Shown: in pieces, positions 51,308 through 60,705 of the stretch
Numbering within the stretch: position 1 is the first letter of the stretch
Layout: each line of letters opens with the position of its first letter
DNA from: Desulfopila sp. IMCC35008
Lineage (GTDB): Bacteria > Desulfobacterota > Desulfobulbia > Desulfobulbales > Desulfocapsaceae
Reading direction: 5' to 3'
DNA: 64,000 nt
Assembly (NCBI RefSeq): GCF_010646885.2
Contig: NZ_CP050700.1
Location: forward strand, 5,338,001 to 5,402,000
Program-made: the position numbers and the translations under genes
The notes under the pieces: generated by a model
What the model saw: the letters and a program-made list of their open reading frames with translations, nothing else
The model's database searches: none
Told to the model about the DNA's origin: nothing

Positions 51308-52351
51308 ATGGCAACCATGAAAGCACTGGTAAAGTCGAAGAAGGAGCAGGGGTTGTGGCTGGAAGATGTGGATATCCCGGTTCCAGGTAAAAACGAAGTC
51401 CTCATAAAGATACTCAGAACCGCAATCTGCGGCACCGATGTGCATATCTACAACTGGGACGAGTGGGCACAGAAAACCATCCCTGTCCCCATGGTCATCG
51501 GCCACGAATTCGTGGGCCGCATTGCGGAGGTGGGTGATAACGTTCACGACTTCCATAAAGGCGACCTGGTCTCCGGCGAAGGCCATCTGGTTTGCGGTCA
51601 CTGCCGGAATTGTCTCGCAGGCCGCCGTCATCTCTGCTCCCGCACCAGCGGCGTGGGCGTCAACAGGACAGGGGCATACGCCGAGTACCTCTCCATTCCG
51701 GTCACCAACGTCTGGTATTGCGACCCCAAAATCCCCCTCGATATCCTCACCTGTTTTGATCCTCTCGGCAACGCCGTCCATACCGCCCTTTCCTTCGACG
51801 TCCTCGGAGAAGATGTCCTCATCACCGGTGCCGGCCCCATCGGCTGTATGGCAGCGGCCATTACCAAACACGCCGGGGCCCGGCATATCGTTGTTACCGA
51901 CATCAACCCCTACCGCCTTGATCTGGCCCGGAAAGCCGGTGCCACCAGGGTCGTGAATGTGATAGAAGATGATCTGCAGCGTGTACAGATGGAGCTTGAG
52001 ATGCGCGAAGGCTTCGATGTGGGCATGGAGATGTCCGGCAGCCCCGCAGCCCTCAACTCGATGCTTGATAATATGTGCCACGGAGGTAAAATCGCCCTGC
52101 TCGGAATTCTTCCTGACAACACGGCCATCAACTGGAGCAAGGTGATTTTTAACGGCCTTCACTTGAAAGGTATCTATGGCCGGGAGATGTTTGAGACCTG
52201 GTATAAAATGACCTCGATGATCCAGACCGGGCTTGATATTACCAAGCTTATCACCCATCGTTTTCATTACAGCGATTATGAAAAAGGATTCGAGGTCATG
52301 CGATCCGGGAAGTCAGGTAAGGTTGTTTTAAACTGGGAGGAAAAGGAGTAA
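51308..52351 (+). CDS. tdh: L-threonine 3-dehydrogenase
   Basis: A 347-aa zinc-dependent medium-chain dehydrogenase oxidising threonine to 2-amino-3-ketobutyrate. The catalytic zinc ligands are in CGTDVHIYNWDEW and GHEFVG, the structural zinc in CGHCRNCLAGRRHLC, and the NAD fold in ITGAGPIGCMAAA. ATG 51308 has GGAGG 10 nt upstream. kbl starts 4 nt after its stop, so the two are coupled. A long antisense frame on the minus strand is a codon-usage shadow. Confidence 0.95.
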   Translation: MATMKALVKSKKEQGLWLEDVDIPVPGKNEVLIKILRTAICGTDVHIYNWDEWAQKTIPVPMVIGHEFVGRIAEVGDNVHDFHKGDLVSGEGHLVCGHCRNCLAGRRHLCSRTSGVGVNRTGAYAEYLSIPVTNVWYCDPKIPLDILTCFDPLGNAVHTALSFDVLGEDVLITGAGPIGCMAAAITKHAGARHIVVTDINPYRLDLARKAGATRVVNVIEDDLQRVQMELEMREGFDVGMEMSGSPAALNSMLDNMCHGGKIALLGILPDNTAINWSKVIFNGLHLKGIYGREMFETWYKMTSMIQTGLDITKLITHRFHYSDYEKGFEVMRSGKSGKVVLNWEEKE

Positions 52352-52354
52352 CAC

Positions 52355-53578
52355 ATGGCACTGCAACATCTTGACAAAGCACTTCAGGCAGAACTTGAAA
52401 ACTTAAGCGAGGAAGGCAGAACAAAGCTGCCGGAACGGGTCATCACCGACTATCTACCCGCCTCAGGCAAACACGGTCCCCGTTATCGACTCAAAGGGCA
52501 AGACAAGGAATTCATCCGACTCAATTCCAACTCCTACCTCTCATTGTCCAACCACCCGGCCCTTATCAAAGCTGCCGATGAGGCAACGCATAGTTGCGGT
52601 GTCGGCCCAGGTGCCGTCCGTTTCATCGACGGAACCTACTCGTACCACATCGCTTTAGAACACCGGATAGCACAATTTGTGGCCAAACCGGCCTCTAAGA
52701 TCTTTAACTCCGCCTACACCTCAAACTGCGGCCTGGCCCTTGCCATCGGCAACAAACAGACCCACTGGATCGGTGATCAGCTCAACCATAACTCGATCAT
52801 CCGCGCCATGCGTATTGCCGGGGTGCCAAGTGGTAACAAATCGATCTTTAAACACAACGACATGGACGACCTTCACCGCTGTTTTACTGAAGTGGCCGAT
52901 GATATTGAGCGGGTGATTGTTGTGTTCGACGGTATCTTTTCCATGCGCGGCGATTATGCACCTATCGACAAAATACAGGCCATAGCCGACCGCTATACAC
53001 AAAGATTTCCGGATGGTGTTATCACGGTGGTGGACGACTCCCACGGCATCGGTGCCTACGGGGACACAGGTCGGGGGACCCCGGAGTACTGCTCAGCCTG
53101 GCCCGACATCGTCGTCGGTACGTTCGGTAAGGCGTTTGGCGTAAACGGTGGTTTTATCGCTGCCAGTACAACCGTTATCGAGGCGGTCAGGCAAAAGGCG
53201 GACACCTATATTTATACCAACCCGTTAAGTGTCGCTGACTGTGCCGCAGCAACAACGGCGCTTGACATCTGTGACAGCGACGAGGGATTACTGCTGCTGG
53301 CAAACTTAAAAGAGAGGACGGCACAGTTCAGGGAGGGACTTGATACTCTCGGATTGGAATCAATACCCGGTCCTCACCCTGTCGTCCCTCTCATGGTAAG
53401 GGATACAACAAAAACGAGACAACTGGTCAACGACCTGTTTGAGGCGGGCATACTGGTAGTCGGCCTGACCTTCCCCGTGGTTCCCAAAGGGGATGAATCG
53501 ATCCGATTTCAGATAAACTCCGCCCACACCAAAGCAGATATTGATTACGTGCTGGAAACCTTGAAGGAATTTTCCTGA
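52355..53578 (+). CDS. kbl: Glycine C-acetyltransferase (2-amino-3-ketobutyrate CoA ligase)
   Basis: A 407-aa alpha-oxoamine synthase that splits 2-amino-3-ketobutyrate with CoA into glycine and acetyl-CoA. The PLP Lys lies in VGTFGKAFGVNGGF; FDGIFSMRGDYAPI and VVDDSHGIGAYGDTGRG are typical. With tdh it forms the two-step threonine route to glycine and acetyl-CoA. Its last 34 nt overlap the convergent transglutaminase-like gene. Confidence 0.94.
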   Translation: MALQHLDKALQAELENLSEEGRTKLPERVITDYLPASGKHGPRYRLKGQDKEFIRLNSNSYLSLSNHPALIKAADEATHSCGVGPGAVRFIDGTYSYHIALEHRIAQFVAKPASKIFNSAYTSNCGLALAIGNKQTHWIGDQLNHNSIIRAMRIAGVPSGNKSIFKHNDMDDLHRCFTEVADDIERVIVVFDGIFSMRGDYAPIDKIQAIADRYTQRFPDGVITVVDDSHGIGAYGDTGRGTPEYCSAWPDIVVGTFGKAFGVNGGFIAASTTVIEAVRQKADTYIYTNPLSVADCAAATTALDICDSDEGLLLLANLKERTAQFREGLDTLGLESIPGPHPVVPLMVRDTTKTRQLVNDLFEAGILVVGLTFPVVPKGDESIRFQINSAHTKADIDYVLETLKEFS

Positions 53579-54222
53579 TTCACATCGTTTTCAAAATTAC
53601 TGCTCTCATGGCCGATTAGCTTTTTGTACTTGCTGGCGAACGTCTTCCTGATCTGTTCAAGCGGCAGATCGGCGAAGTGACCGCGCCCGTTCACGTACTC
53701 CATATGCCGATTACCATCCTCATCAAAGGGGTGAAAAATTGAATCGGCCACGCCGTTAAATTCCAGTGGTGAAATCCGGAACCGTTTGCACAGGGCGAGG
53801 TTGAAAGCCGGCGTAGCCTTCAGCCATCGCCCTTCAAGCAGGATCTCGGTAAAACCGTGCCAGTAGAAAATATCCGTCTGCATCCACTCACGCATACGGC
53901 TGGTTGACAGATGATTGCGCACATCCCCGAAGCCCAGACGAGCGGGAATTCCCGCTCCGCGGCAGCAGGCAGCAAGAAGAACCGCCTTTGAGACACACCA
54001 GCCGTACCCCTTCTCGAGGGTAGCGCTGGCCCGGATGCCGGGCACCGTGAGCTCAATGCGGTACGGATCATACCGAAAAAGATCCCGTACCGCATAATAA
54101 AGGGCAACACTGTTATCCCGGGCATGACTGCCATCCGAAGTGTGCTCCTCTATAAACGACATCACCTCGGGATGATCAAAATCAAGTGTCGCCGTGGGAA
54201 CCAGATAGTGCGACTCGTCCAT
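53545..54222 (-). CDS. Transglutaminase-like domain protein
   Basis: A 225-aa protein with a transglutaminase-like core: catalytic Cys in GYGWCVSKAVLLAACCRGAGIPARLGFG (near residue 76), His in IFYWHGFTEILLEGRW (near 122), and a following Asp/Asn candidate in KATPAFN. No signal peptide is seen, so it acts in the cytosol. Such domains in bacteria are usually cysteine proteases or amidases. It is the last gene of the beta-oxidation operon, 27 nt after the acyl-CoA dehydrogenase. Its place there suggests amide or peptide-bond hydrolysis tied to the pathway, but this is inference. Confidence 0.8.
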   Translation of the reverse strand: MDESHYLVPTATLDFDHPEVMSFIEEHTSDGSHARDNSVALYYAVRDLFRYDPYRIELTVPGIRASATLEKGYGWCVSKAVLLAACCRGAGIPARLGFGDVRNHLSTSRMREWMQTDIFYWHGFTEILLEGRWLKATPAFNLALCKRFRISPLEFNGVADSIFHPFDEDGNRHMEYVNGRGHFADLPLEQIRKTFASKYKKLIGHESSNFENDVNQENSFKVSST

Positions 54223-54249
54223 GATTGTGGAGACTCCTGCTTGTTCTAA

Positions 54250-55407
54250 TCAACTGAATTCCCGCAAGATCTCCCGCGAAATAATCACCCTCTGAATTTC
54301 ACTCGTACCTTCATATATGGTCGTAATCCGGGCATCACGGGTATAGCGCTCGATCGGGTACTCCGTTGTGTAGCCATACCCCCCAAGAATCTGCATCGCC
54401 TCGTAGCAGGCCTTATTAGCCGTCTCCGAAGCAAACACCTTGGCCATAGAGGCCTCCTTGGCAAAACTACGGCCCTGTTCTTTTTTAAACGAGGCATTTA
54501 AGAGCAACAACCTGCTGGCCTCAAGTGCGGTATACATATCGGCAATCTTCCATTGAATGGCTTGAAAATTACTGATCGGTGTCCCGAACTGCTTCCGCTC
54601 CAGCGAATATTTCGTTGCTGTATCCATGGCAGCCAGCCCCAGCCCCAACGCCAGTGAACCAATACCGATACGGCCTCCCGCTAGCTCGGTTACCGCTACC
54701 CGAAATCCGTCGTTGAGCTCGCCCATCAGGGCATCACCGGGAATCCGGCAATTCTGGAAGATGATTTCGTTGGTGGCGGAGGCGTTCTGCCCCATCTTTT
54801 CTTCCTTTTTGCCCACCACCAGACCTTTGGCCTCGGCCTCCACCAGAAAGAGGCTGATCCCCTTGCCCCTGGGTGCTTTCGGATCGGTCACCGCCCACAC
54901 CACAAAGACCCCGGCACAGTTACCGCTGGTTATAAAAAGTTTGGAACCATTAAGCACCCAGTCGTCTCCGTCACGAACGGCTGTCGTGGTCATGGACGCG
55001 GGATCAGACCCGGCCCCCGGTTCTGTAAGTCCGAAGGCGCCCGCCAGGTATTCGCCGCTGCAGATCTTAGAGATATATTTCTTCTTTTGCTCTTCGGTGC
55101 CAAGCGCCTGGATAACCTCGTTCACCATATTGTTGACGGAAACTGTCACTGCAGTGGACGCACAGGCGCGCGAAATCTCAGTCATGGCCACACTGAAAGC
55201 GATAACACCCGCTTCCGAACCGCCATATTCGTCCTTGATGTTCAACCCCATCAGACCAAGTTCGGCAAGCTTTCGGATATTTTCATGAAATAAAGTATCA
55301 TTACCACCCTTGTCCAGCTCCGCCGCCACCGGTTCCAATTCTGCTGCGGCAAAATCACGGGTCATTTCCTGTATCAATCGCTGTTCTTCTGTTAATTCAA
55401 AATCCAT
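54250..55407 (-). CDS. Acyl-CoA dehydrogenase
   Basis: A 385-aa FAD enzyme that makes the 2,3 double bond of acyl-CoA. The substrate and FAD motifs FGLTEPGAGSDPASM and WVLNGSKLFITSGNCAGVF are present, and catalytic Glu366 is in YEGTSEIQR, the position used by short- and medium-chain enzymes. Electrons should go to ETF, which is not encoded here. It lies 15 nt after the enoyl-CoA hydratase gene in a seven-gene operon. Confidence 0.94.
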   Translation of the reverse strand: MDFELTEEQRLIQEMTRDFAAAELEPVAAELDKGGNDTLFHENIRKLAELGLMGLNIKDEYGGSEAGVIAFSVAMTEISRACASTAVTVSVNNMVNEVIQALGTEEQKKKYISKICSGEYLAGAFGLTEPGAGSDPASMTTTAVRDGDDWVLNGSKLFITSGNCAGVFVVWAVTDPKAPRGKGISLFLVEAEAKGLVVGKKEEKMGQNASATNEIIFQNCRIPGDALMGELNDGFRVAVTELAGGRIGIGSLALGLGLAAMDTATKYSLERKQFGTPISNFQAIQWKIADMYTALEASRLLLLNASFKKEQGRSFAKEASMAKVFASETANKACYEAMQILGGYGYTTEYPIERYTRDARITTIYEGTSEIQRVIISREILREFS

Positions 55408-55422
55408 ACCTGTCCCCTGTGA

Positions 55423-56205
55423 CTATTTACCCGTAAACTCTGCCTTCCTCTTTTCAAGGAAGGCCTGCATACCTTCTTTCTGGTCTGCACTGGCAAAGCA
55501 TTGACCGAACTGGATGGCCTCATAATGGTTTGCCCGTCCCAGATCCATCTGGCTGCCGTTGTTGACTGTCTCTTTGCACAAGCGGATAGCGACAGGCCCC
55601 TTCGAGGTGATTTTTTTCGCCATCTCCCGGCAGACATCCATCAACTCAGCCTGCGGCACCACCTTGTTTACCAGACCGATACGAAGTGCCTCAGCAGCAT
55701 CAATCATGTCACCGGTAAAGAGAAGCTCACAGGCCAACCCCTTACCGACCAGCCGCGGAAGTCTCTGGGTTCCGCCAAAACCAGGAATAACCCCGAGATT
55801 CACCTCAGGTTGACCGAATTTGGCGTTCTCGGATGCCACCCGGATATCACAGGAGATCGCCAGCTCACAGCCGCCACCCAGAGCAAAACCATTGACTGCG
55901 GCAATAACCGGCTGGGGCGCACTTTCAACCGCGGCCATGGCCTCATGACCCAGCCTGGCGAATTCCGTTCCTTCCAGGCCCTCCAAATTCACCATGTGGG
56001 AAATATCAGCACCGGCCACAAAGGATTTCTCACCACCGCCGGTGATAATGACCACCCCGGTCTCCCTGTCACGTGCCAGTTGCCTGAAACAGTAGAGAAG
56101 TTCCTGCAGAGTATCGTAGTTCAGTGCATTCAACGCCTTGGGACGATCAATGGTGATTGTGGCAACTGCCCCTTCCTTTTCAAAACGTATATTTTGTAGA
56201 TCCAT
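55423..56205 (-). CDS. Enoyl-CoA hydratase (crotonase family)
   Basis: A 260-aa crotonase-fold enzyme that hydrates 2-enoyl-CoA to 3-hydroxyacyl-CoA. The oxyanion hole is in VAGADISHM and NGFALGGGCELA. The two catalytic Glu residues are in GGCELAISCD and QPEVNLGVIPGFGGTQRL. Both are kept, which favours hydratase over isomerase. GGAG lies 7 nt before the ATG. It follows the DUF6125-like gene by 17 nt. Confidence 0.94.
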   Translation of the reverse strand: MDLQNIRFEKEGAVATITIDRPKALNALNYDTLQELLYCFRQLARDRETGVVIITGGGEKSFVAGADISHMVNLEGLEGTEFARLGHEAMAAVESAPQPVIAAVNGFALGGGCELAISCDIRVASENAKFGQPEVNLGVIPGFGGTQRLPRLVGKGLACELLFTGDMIDAAEALRIGLVNKVVPQAELMDVCREMAKKITSKGPVAIRLCKETVNNGSQMDLGRANHYEAIQFGQCFASADQKEGMQAFLEKRKAEFTGK

Positions 56206-56222
56206 TGAGCTTCTCCTCAGGT

Positions 56223-56969
56223 TTATTCTTTAATTGAAAAACGCCAACTACAGAACCAGTCATCCGGATGCGGATCGGGCGGGCAACCGATACACTCCGT
56301 TGTGATGCGTGCGTCAATCGCCCTTGCAAAATAGCTGTATTCAACCAGACCCGCCGATTTACAGGGATAATCATCCAAACCTTTGCGCTTTCTGGCGCTT
56401 TGTACCCGGCAGTCGTCCATACGGAACACAAAGGCACTCTCCGTCTCGTCATGGATCGACTGTTTGTTAATATTCGCATAAAGCCTGAAGCCAAGAGCCC
56501 GCTTCAATCCTTCCAGGCCAGGTTGTTCAACAAGCCCCAACTGTTCCTTGATGGAGGCCGCTTCAAACGGCGAGAAATGGGCCCAACAGGAATCGTTACA
56601 CCTCTTTGCCTCGTTCATTCCTTCCGCAAACTCGATGGTCTGGAACCAGACTCCGTCGCTCACCAGCCAGTTTTTGGCCATTCTGGTTCGCAGCTCCTGC
56701 AATTTTGCAGGTTCCAGATCAAGCAGGGGCGACGGAATACCGTCGTCCATTTCAAATCCAAAAAGAGAGGACAGGTGTTTCATCTGGATCCTGGCAGAGG
56801 TGCGGGCAGCGCTGTTGAGGATCTTCAACGCCTTCTCCTCCCCCATCTGATGGCGGACCTCGGTATACCAGAGGGTATGGTGGACGATATTGCGGTGAAA
56901 GAGATCGACGATATACGCAGCCGTCTGTTTATGGTCCAGCTCGTTAACGTCTTGTGCCTGATCAAACAT
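56223..56969 (-). CDS. Cys-rich DUF6125-like protein
   Basis: A 248-aa cytosolic protein that is mostly helical in its first half (KILNSAARTSARIQMKHLSSLFG). Its second half holds the conserved pattern MDDCRVQSARKRKGLDDYPCKSAG and ARITTECIGCPPDPHPDDWFCSW. The Cys pairs could bind a metal or Fe-S cluster. This fits the family DUF6125, as I recall it, whose members occur in anaerobes and have no known job. It sits in the middle of the beta-oxidation operon, so it may assist one of its enzymes. Confidence 0.72.
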   Translation of the reverse strand: MFDQAQDVNELDHKQTAAYIVDLFHRNIVHHTLWYTEVRHQMGEEKALKILNSAARTSARIQMKHLSSLFGFEMDDGIPSPLLDLEPAKLQELRTRMAKNWLVSDGVWFQTIEFAEGMNEAKRCNDSCWAHFSPFEAASIKEQLGLVEQPGLEGLKRALGFRLYANINKQSIHDETESAFVFRMDDCRVQSARKRKGLDDYPCKSAGLVEYSYFARAIDARITTECIGCPPDPHPDDWFCSWRFSIKE

Positions 56970-56995
56970 GGAGCCCTCCCTCTGTTACATCTTGA

Positions 56996-58195
56996 TTATA
57001 CATAATAAATTTGCTCGTCAAACCGGGTCAGCTGCTCCAGACCATCAGTGGTTACCAGGTGGGTATTTTCTATGCCAACGACTCCCAGACCCGGAAAAAT
57101 TGTTTTCGGTTCCAGCGCAATGGTCATTCCCGCCTCAAGTGGCAACTTCTGGCCCTTGGCGATAAAGGGAAATTCGTCAAGCTCGAGCCCGACCCCATGG
57201 CCGGTAAAACGGATTTTACGTTTGCCTGCCCCCATGAACTGCTCACCAAGCCCTTTCTCATCCGCCATGGAGATCATTTTTTCATATAACTCACCGGTGA
57301 TGGCCCCGGGTACAGCCAGTTGTTTTACCTTCTCCTGGATCTCCAGCATCGCCTCGTGGGCCCGCACCAGCTCATCCGGTAACTGCCCCATGGCAAATAT
57401 CCGGGTATGGTCCGAGATATACCCATCCAGGGCAAAGACATAATCGACAAGAATCGTTTCGTTTGGGGCAATTTCCTTAAAGCCTGCCCCCTGTCCGATC
57501 ATCGAGCTGACACCGTCCCCGCCCGTGGGCGAGGCGAGATAGCTTGGCACCGCCGCAGAAGGGCCTGACATCAGGTGTCCATAAAAAAGCTCGGAACCAA
57601 AAAGCCGCATCCGGACTATCCCCTGGTGACCAAGGCTCCGTGCATAACCCTCAATCTCCCCCGCAAGTTGTACCTCAGTTTTACCCGGTTCCAACAGGCT
57701 CGGAACATGGGCAGCTACTTTATCCGATAGTGCACAGGCCCGGCGCAGGATATCGATCTCATATTCCGACTTGATCGCCCGTACAAGCCTGATCTCCAGT
57801 GAGATATCCACTATCTTCGCGTGTTCGAAGATCGTCTCGAACTGAAAATAGATGTTTGCCGGGAGCACATCAAGCTCCATACCGAGTACGGAAGGCAGCA
57901 TGTATCCGCGCTCCTGAAGACGCTCAGGGATTTTCTTGGGGCTTACCAACGAGATGACATCCTCCAGCGCGGATTCAGCCACCGCCCGCTCATGCTCCTT
58001 GAACACCATGAGCAGCGGTTTCCCCTCCGCCGGGACATACAGCCACCCCTGCTGGGAGGTACCGGAGAAATAGAACAGATCGGTCTTCTGGATTATCAGG
58101 GCCCCCTGGACCTCCTTTGCCTGAAGCCGTTGTTGCAATTTGCCTATTCGGTCCTGCAATTCCAGATCCGGTGTGGTCTGTCTTCTCCCATTCAT
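56996..58195 (-). CDS. M24 family metallopeptidase-fold hydrolase (Xaa-Pro aminopeptidase-like)
   Basis: A 399-aa creatinase/prolidase-fold protein. The N-terminal creatinase domain (residues about 15-150) has KTDLFYFSGTSQQGWLYVP. The C-terminal domain keeps five metal ligands: Asp in LVDYVFALDGY, Asp in SDHTRIF, His in GHGVGLELDE, Glu in ALEPKTIF and Glu in GIENTH. It should therefore be catalytically active. Members include aminopeptidase P, prolidase, creatinase, ectoine hydrolase and the DMSP lyase DddP, so the substrate is open. ATG 58195 has GGAG 8 nt upstream. It lies inside an acyl-CoA operon, an unusual place for a peptidase. Confidence 0.85.
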   Translation of the reverse strand: MNGRRQTTPDLELQDRIGKLQQRLQAKEVQGALIIQKTDLFYFSGTSQQGWLYVPAEGKPLLMVFKEHERAVAESALEDVISLVSPKKIPERLQERGYMLPSVLGMELDVLPANIYFQFETIFEHAKIVDISLEIRLVRAIKSEYEIDILRRACALSDKVAAHVPSLLEPGKTEVQLAGEIEGYARSLGHQGIVRMRLFGSELFYGHLMSGPSAAVPSYLASPTGGDGVSSMIGQGAGFKEIAPNETILVDYVFALDGYISDHTRIFAMGQLPDELVRAHEAMLEIQEKVKQLAVPGAITGELYEKMISMADEKGLGEQFMGAGKRKIRFTGHGVGLELDEFPFIAKGQKLPLEAGMTIALEPKTIFPGLGVVGIENTHLVTTDGLEQLTRFDEQIYYV

Positions 58196-58219
58196 TATCT
58201 TTTCTCCGGCTGTCAATTG

Positions 58220-59071
58220 TTAGCTGTAATCGTAAAATCCCTTCCCACTCTTCCTGCCCAGCCAACCGGCCTCGACATACTTCCTGAGCAACGGGCAGGG
58301 ACGGTATTTGGAATCCTTGAAACCATCATAGAGGGTCTCCATAATAGCAAGACAGGTATCGAGACCAATAAGGTCTGCCAGTGCCAGCGGCCCCATGGGA
58401 TGATTCATGCCAAGCTTCATTACCGTGTCGATATCCTCCGGTTTACCCACACTCTGGTAGAGGCAGAAGATAGCCTCATTGATCATGGGCATGAGAATTC
58501 TGTTGGCAATAAATCCAGGGAAATCATTGGCCTCTGCAGGTGTCTTACCAAACTTCTCGCATAGATCCCAGGTAACGGTAAAGGTCTCTTCCGAAGTGGC
58601 CAGCCCCTTGATAACTTCCACCAGTTTCATCACCGGCACGGGGTTCATAAAGTGCATGCCGATCACCTTGTCAGGTCGCTGGGTGCGGGCTGCTATCCTG
58701 CCGATCGGAATCGAGGAGGTATTTGTTCCCAGGATTACATGATCAGGGCAAATCGAATCAAGATCTTCAAAAATCTTAAATTTGAGATCCTCACGCTCGG
58801 TTGCCGCCTCTACCACGTAATCGACCTCGGACATCCCCCCTAGATCAGCAGTTATTTTTATACGAGAGAGGATCATATCGCGCTGATCTGCCTCGATCTT
58901 GCCCTTTTCAACCATCCTGCCAAGGTTTTTGGTGATCGCAGCGAGCCCCTTTTCGGCGAACTCAATCTTGATATCACTCATAACGACATCCAGCCCGCTT
59001 GTTGCCGCTACCTGGGCAATACCATTCCCCATCTGACCGGATCCGATAACACCGAATGTTTGAACGTTCAT
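58220..59071 (-). CDS. hbd: 3-hydroxybutyryl-CoA dehydrogenase
   Basis: A 283-aa NAD-dependent 3-hydroxyacyl-CoA dehydrogenase. The Rossmann motif GVIGSGQMGNGIAQ starts near residue 6; VVEAATE, the Ser/Asn of NTSSIPI, catalytic His in MHFMNPVPVMKLVEVI and NRILMPMINEA follow. The length is that of the single-domain Hbd class. ATG 59071 has GGGGA upstream; the longer frame to 59110 is rejected. It follows thiolase in the operon, with a 118-nt gap. Confidence 0.95.
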   Translation of the reverse strand: MNVQTFGVIGSGQMGNGIAQVAATSGLDVVMSDIKIEFAEKGLAAITKNLGRMVEKGKIEADQRDMILSRIKITADLGGMSEVDYVVEAATEREDLKFKIFEDLDSICPDHVILGTNTSSIPIGRIAARTQRPDKVIGMHFMNPVPVMKLVEVIKGLATSEETFTVTWDLCEKFGKTPAEANDFPGFIANRILMPMINEAIFCLYQSVGKPEDIDTVMKLGMNHPMGPLALADLIGLDTCLAIMETLYDGFKDSKYRPCPLLRKYVEAGWLGRKSGKGFYDYS

Positions 59072-59189
59072 TTTGTCCCCTGTATAATTGAAATATTTCA
59101 TAAATCTCAATGTCAGCCATCAGGAGGGGCAGGCCTCCCCGGGTAAATGACTGAACATCAGGATTGATCAGATACTCTACAACTTACTC

Positions 59190-60365
59190 TTATCGTTTCA
59201 CAACCAGTGCTACCGCTTCACCACCACCCAGGCACAGTGAGGCCACTCCCGTTCTGACATCACGTCTTCTCATCTCGTAAATCAGGTCGGTTAATAACCG
59301 GCCCCCGCTGGCCCCGATGGGATGACCGATGGCAACACTGCCGCCGTTGACATTAACCTTGGTGGTATCGAGCTCGAGCACCCTGTTTATAGCAACTGAG
59401 GTTCCGCTAAACGCTTCATTGATTTCAAACAACTCGACATCAGCAATGGTAATTCCCTCTTTCTTCAACACCTTGGGAATGGCATAGATGGGTGCCATAA
59501 GTACATACTGGAGCTCAATGCCGTGGGACGCCTGAGCTCCGATCTCAACCAGGATCTCACAGCCAAGTTCCTCTGCCTTCTCTTTGCTCATAAGGACCTG
59601 GGCCGCAGCACCGTCACTAATAATAGAAGCATTTCCGGCGGTTCCCACACCATCTTTTTTAAACGCCGGACGCATTTTCGATAGGGTCTCATAATCGGTG
59701 GCTTGCGGACACTCGTCCCGGGCAAACATCTTCGGATCGCCTTTTCGCTGGGGCAGGGGTACCGGCGCAATCTGCTCGTCAAACCTGCCACTCTCTACCG
59801 CAGCAATCGCTTTCACATAGGACTCAGCCGCAAAACGATCCTGATCTTCCCTGTTCACTTTCCAGTTTTCACAGATCAATTCATTGGACATTCCCATATG
59901 GAAATCGTTTACCACATCCCATAAACCATCATGCACCATGTGATCTTCGATCTTGCCTGGCCCCATACGATGTCCCCAACGGGCCTTTTCCATGTAGTAA
60001 GGGGCCATGGACATGTTTTCCATACCTCCCGCTACGACCACATCGGCATCACCACACTGGATAGCCTGGGCAGCAAGCATCACCGATTTTAACGACGAAC
60101 CACACACCTTATTGACCGTTATCGCCTCCACCAGATCCGGCAGCCCGGCTTTCATCGCGGCCTGTTTTCCTGGATTCTGACCATATCCACAGGGCAGTAC
60201 CATGCCCATTATGCATTCATCGACGTCCTCAGCTGAGATTCCCGCCCGTTTGACCGCCTCCCTGATGACATGGGCACCCAGATCTGTTGCTCCGATTTTG
60301 GACAATGACCCACCGAAGCTTCCAAACGGTGTACGTACCGCACTGACGATTACAGCCTGTTTCAT
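59190..60365 (-). CDS. Acetyl-CoA acetyltransferase (thiolase)
   Basis: A 391-aa thiolase of standard length, catalysing the last step of beta-oxidation. Catalytic Cys88 is in NKVCGSSLKS, His348 in AIGHPIGASGGR and Cys378 in SLCLGGGEA. It differs clearly from the thiolase at 2.9 kb, which carries an insertion. ATG 60365 has GAGG upstream. It is the first gene of the operon thiolase-hbd-M24-DUF6125-crotonase-ACD-transglutaminase. A TetR-type site lies 147 nt upstream. Confidence 0.95.
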   Translation of the reverse strand: MKQAVIVSAVRTPFGSFGGSLSKIGATDLGAHVIREAVKRAGISAEDVDECIMGMVLPCGYGQNPGKQAAMKAGLPDLVEAITVNKVCGSSLKSVMLAAQAIQCGDADVVVAGGMENMSMAPYYMEKARWGHRMGPGKIEDHMVHDGLWDVVNDFHMGMSNELICENWKVNREDQDRFAAESYVKAIAAVESGRFDEQIAPVPLPQRKGDPKMFARDECPQATDYETLSKMRPAFKKDGVGTAGNASIISDGAAAQVLMSKEKAEELGCEILVEIGAQASHGIELQYVLMAPIYAIPKVLKKEGITIADVELFEINEAFSGTSVAINRVLELDTTKVNVNGGSVAIGHPIGASGGRLLTDLIYEMRRRDVRTGVASLCLGGGEAVALVVKR

Positions 60366-60511
60366 AGCATTCCTCATAAAGTTGAATCTTCAACAAATAC
60401 AACCTTTTTTGTTATATTGTGGTCCGCAACTTACACCTTTGTACCAATCACTTTAAAAAAAAGCTTGCCCTGAAGCAAATCTCATTGTTTAATCATGCAA
60501 AACGAGAGGCG

Positions 60512-60525
60512 ACCAAGCGCTCGCT
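60512..60525. promoter_or_regulatory. TetR-type operator near the thiolase-operon promoter
   Basis: ACCAAGCGCTCGCT matches 12 of 14 positions of ACCGAGCGCTCGGT. It lies 147 nt before the thiolase ATG in the divergent gap. Confidence 0.6.
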
Positions 60526-60666
60526 CTCCCATACTGTGATGTTTACGTACATCCAGTTTTTTGTCAATCATTTTCTCTTTGCATCCTACTTTTCCCGACA
60601 AGGGCGAAGACAGCTGGGAGATAGAAATAATAGGTTGATCTATCGTACAAAAATGTAAAATTTGCT

Positions 60667-60672
60667 TTGACA
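60667..60672 (+). promoter_or_regulatory. -35 box of the acyl-CoA synthetase promoter
   Basis: A perfect TTGACA. The -10 is unclear (TCTACT at 17 nt, or TACTTA at 19 nt). The operator palindrome starts 34 nt further on, at the expected start site. Confidence 0.45.
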
Positions 60673-60705
60673 ATTATAGAGATTTGTTTTCTACTTAAAA
60701 AAACG

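Noticed and set aside
51287..52267. A 326-codon open frame antisense to tdh
   Set aside because: It lies fully opposite a strongly conserved dehydrogenase, has no recognisable domain and is explained by codon bias in the true gene.
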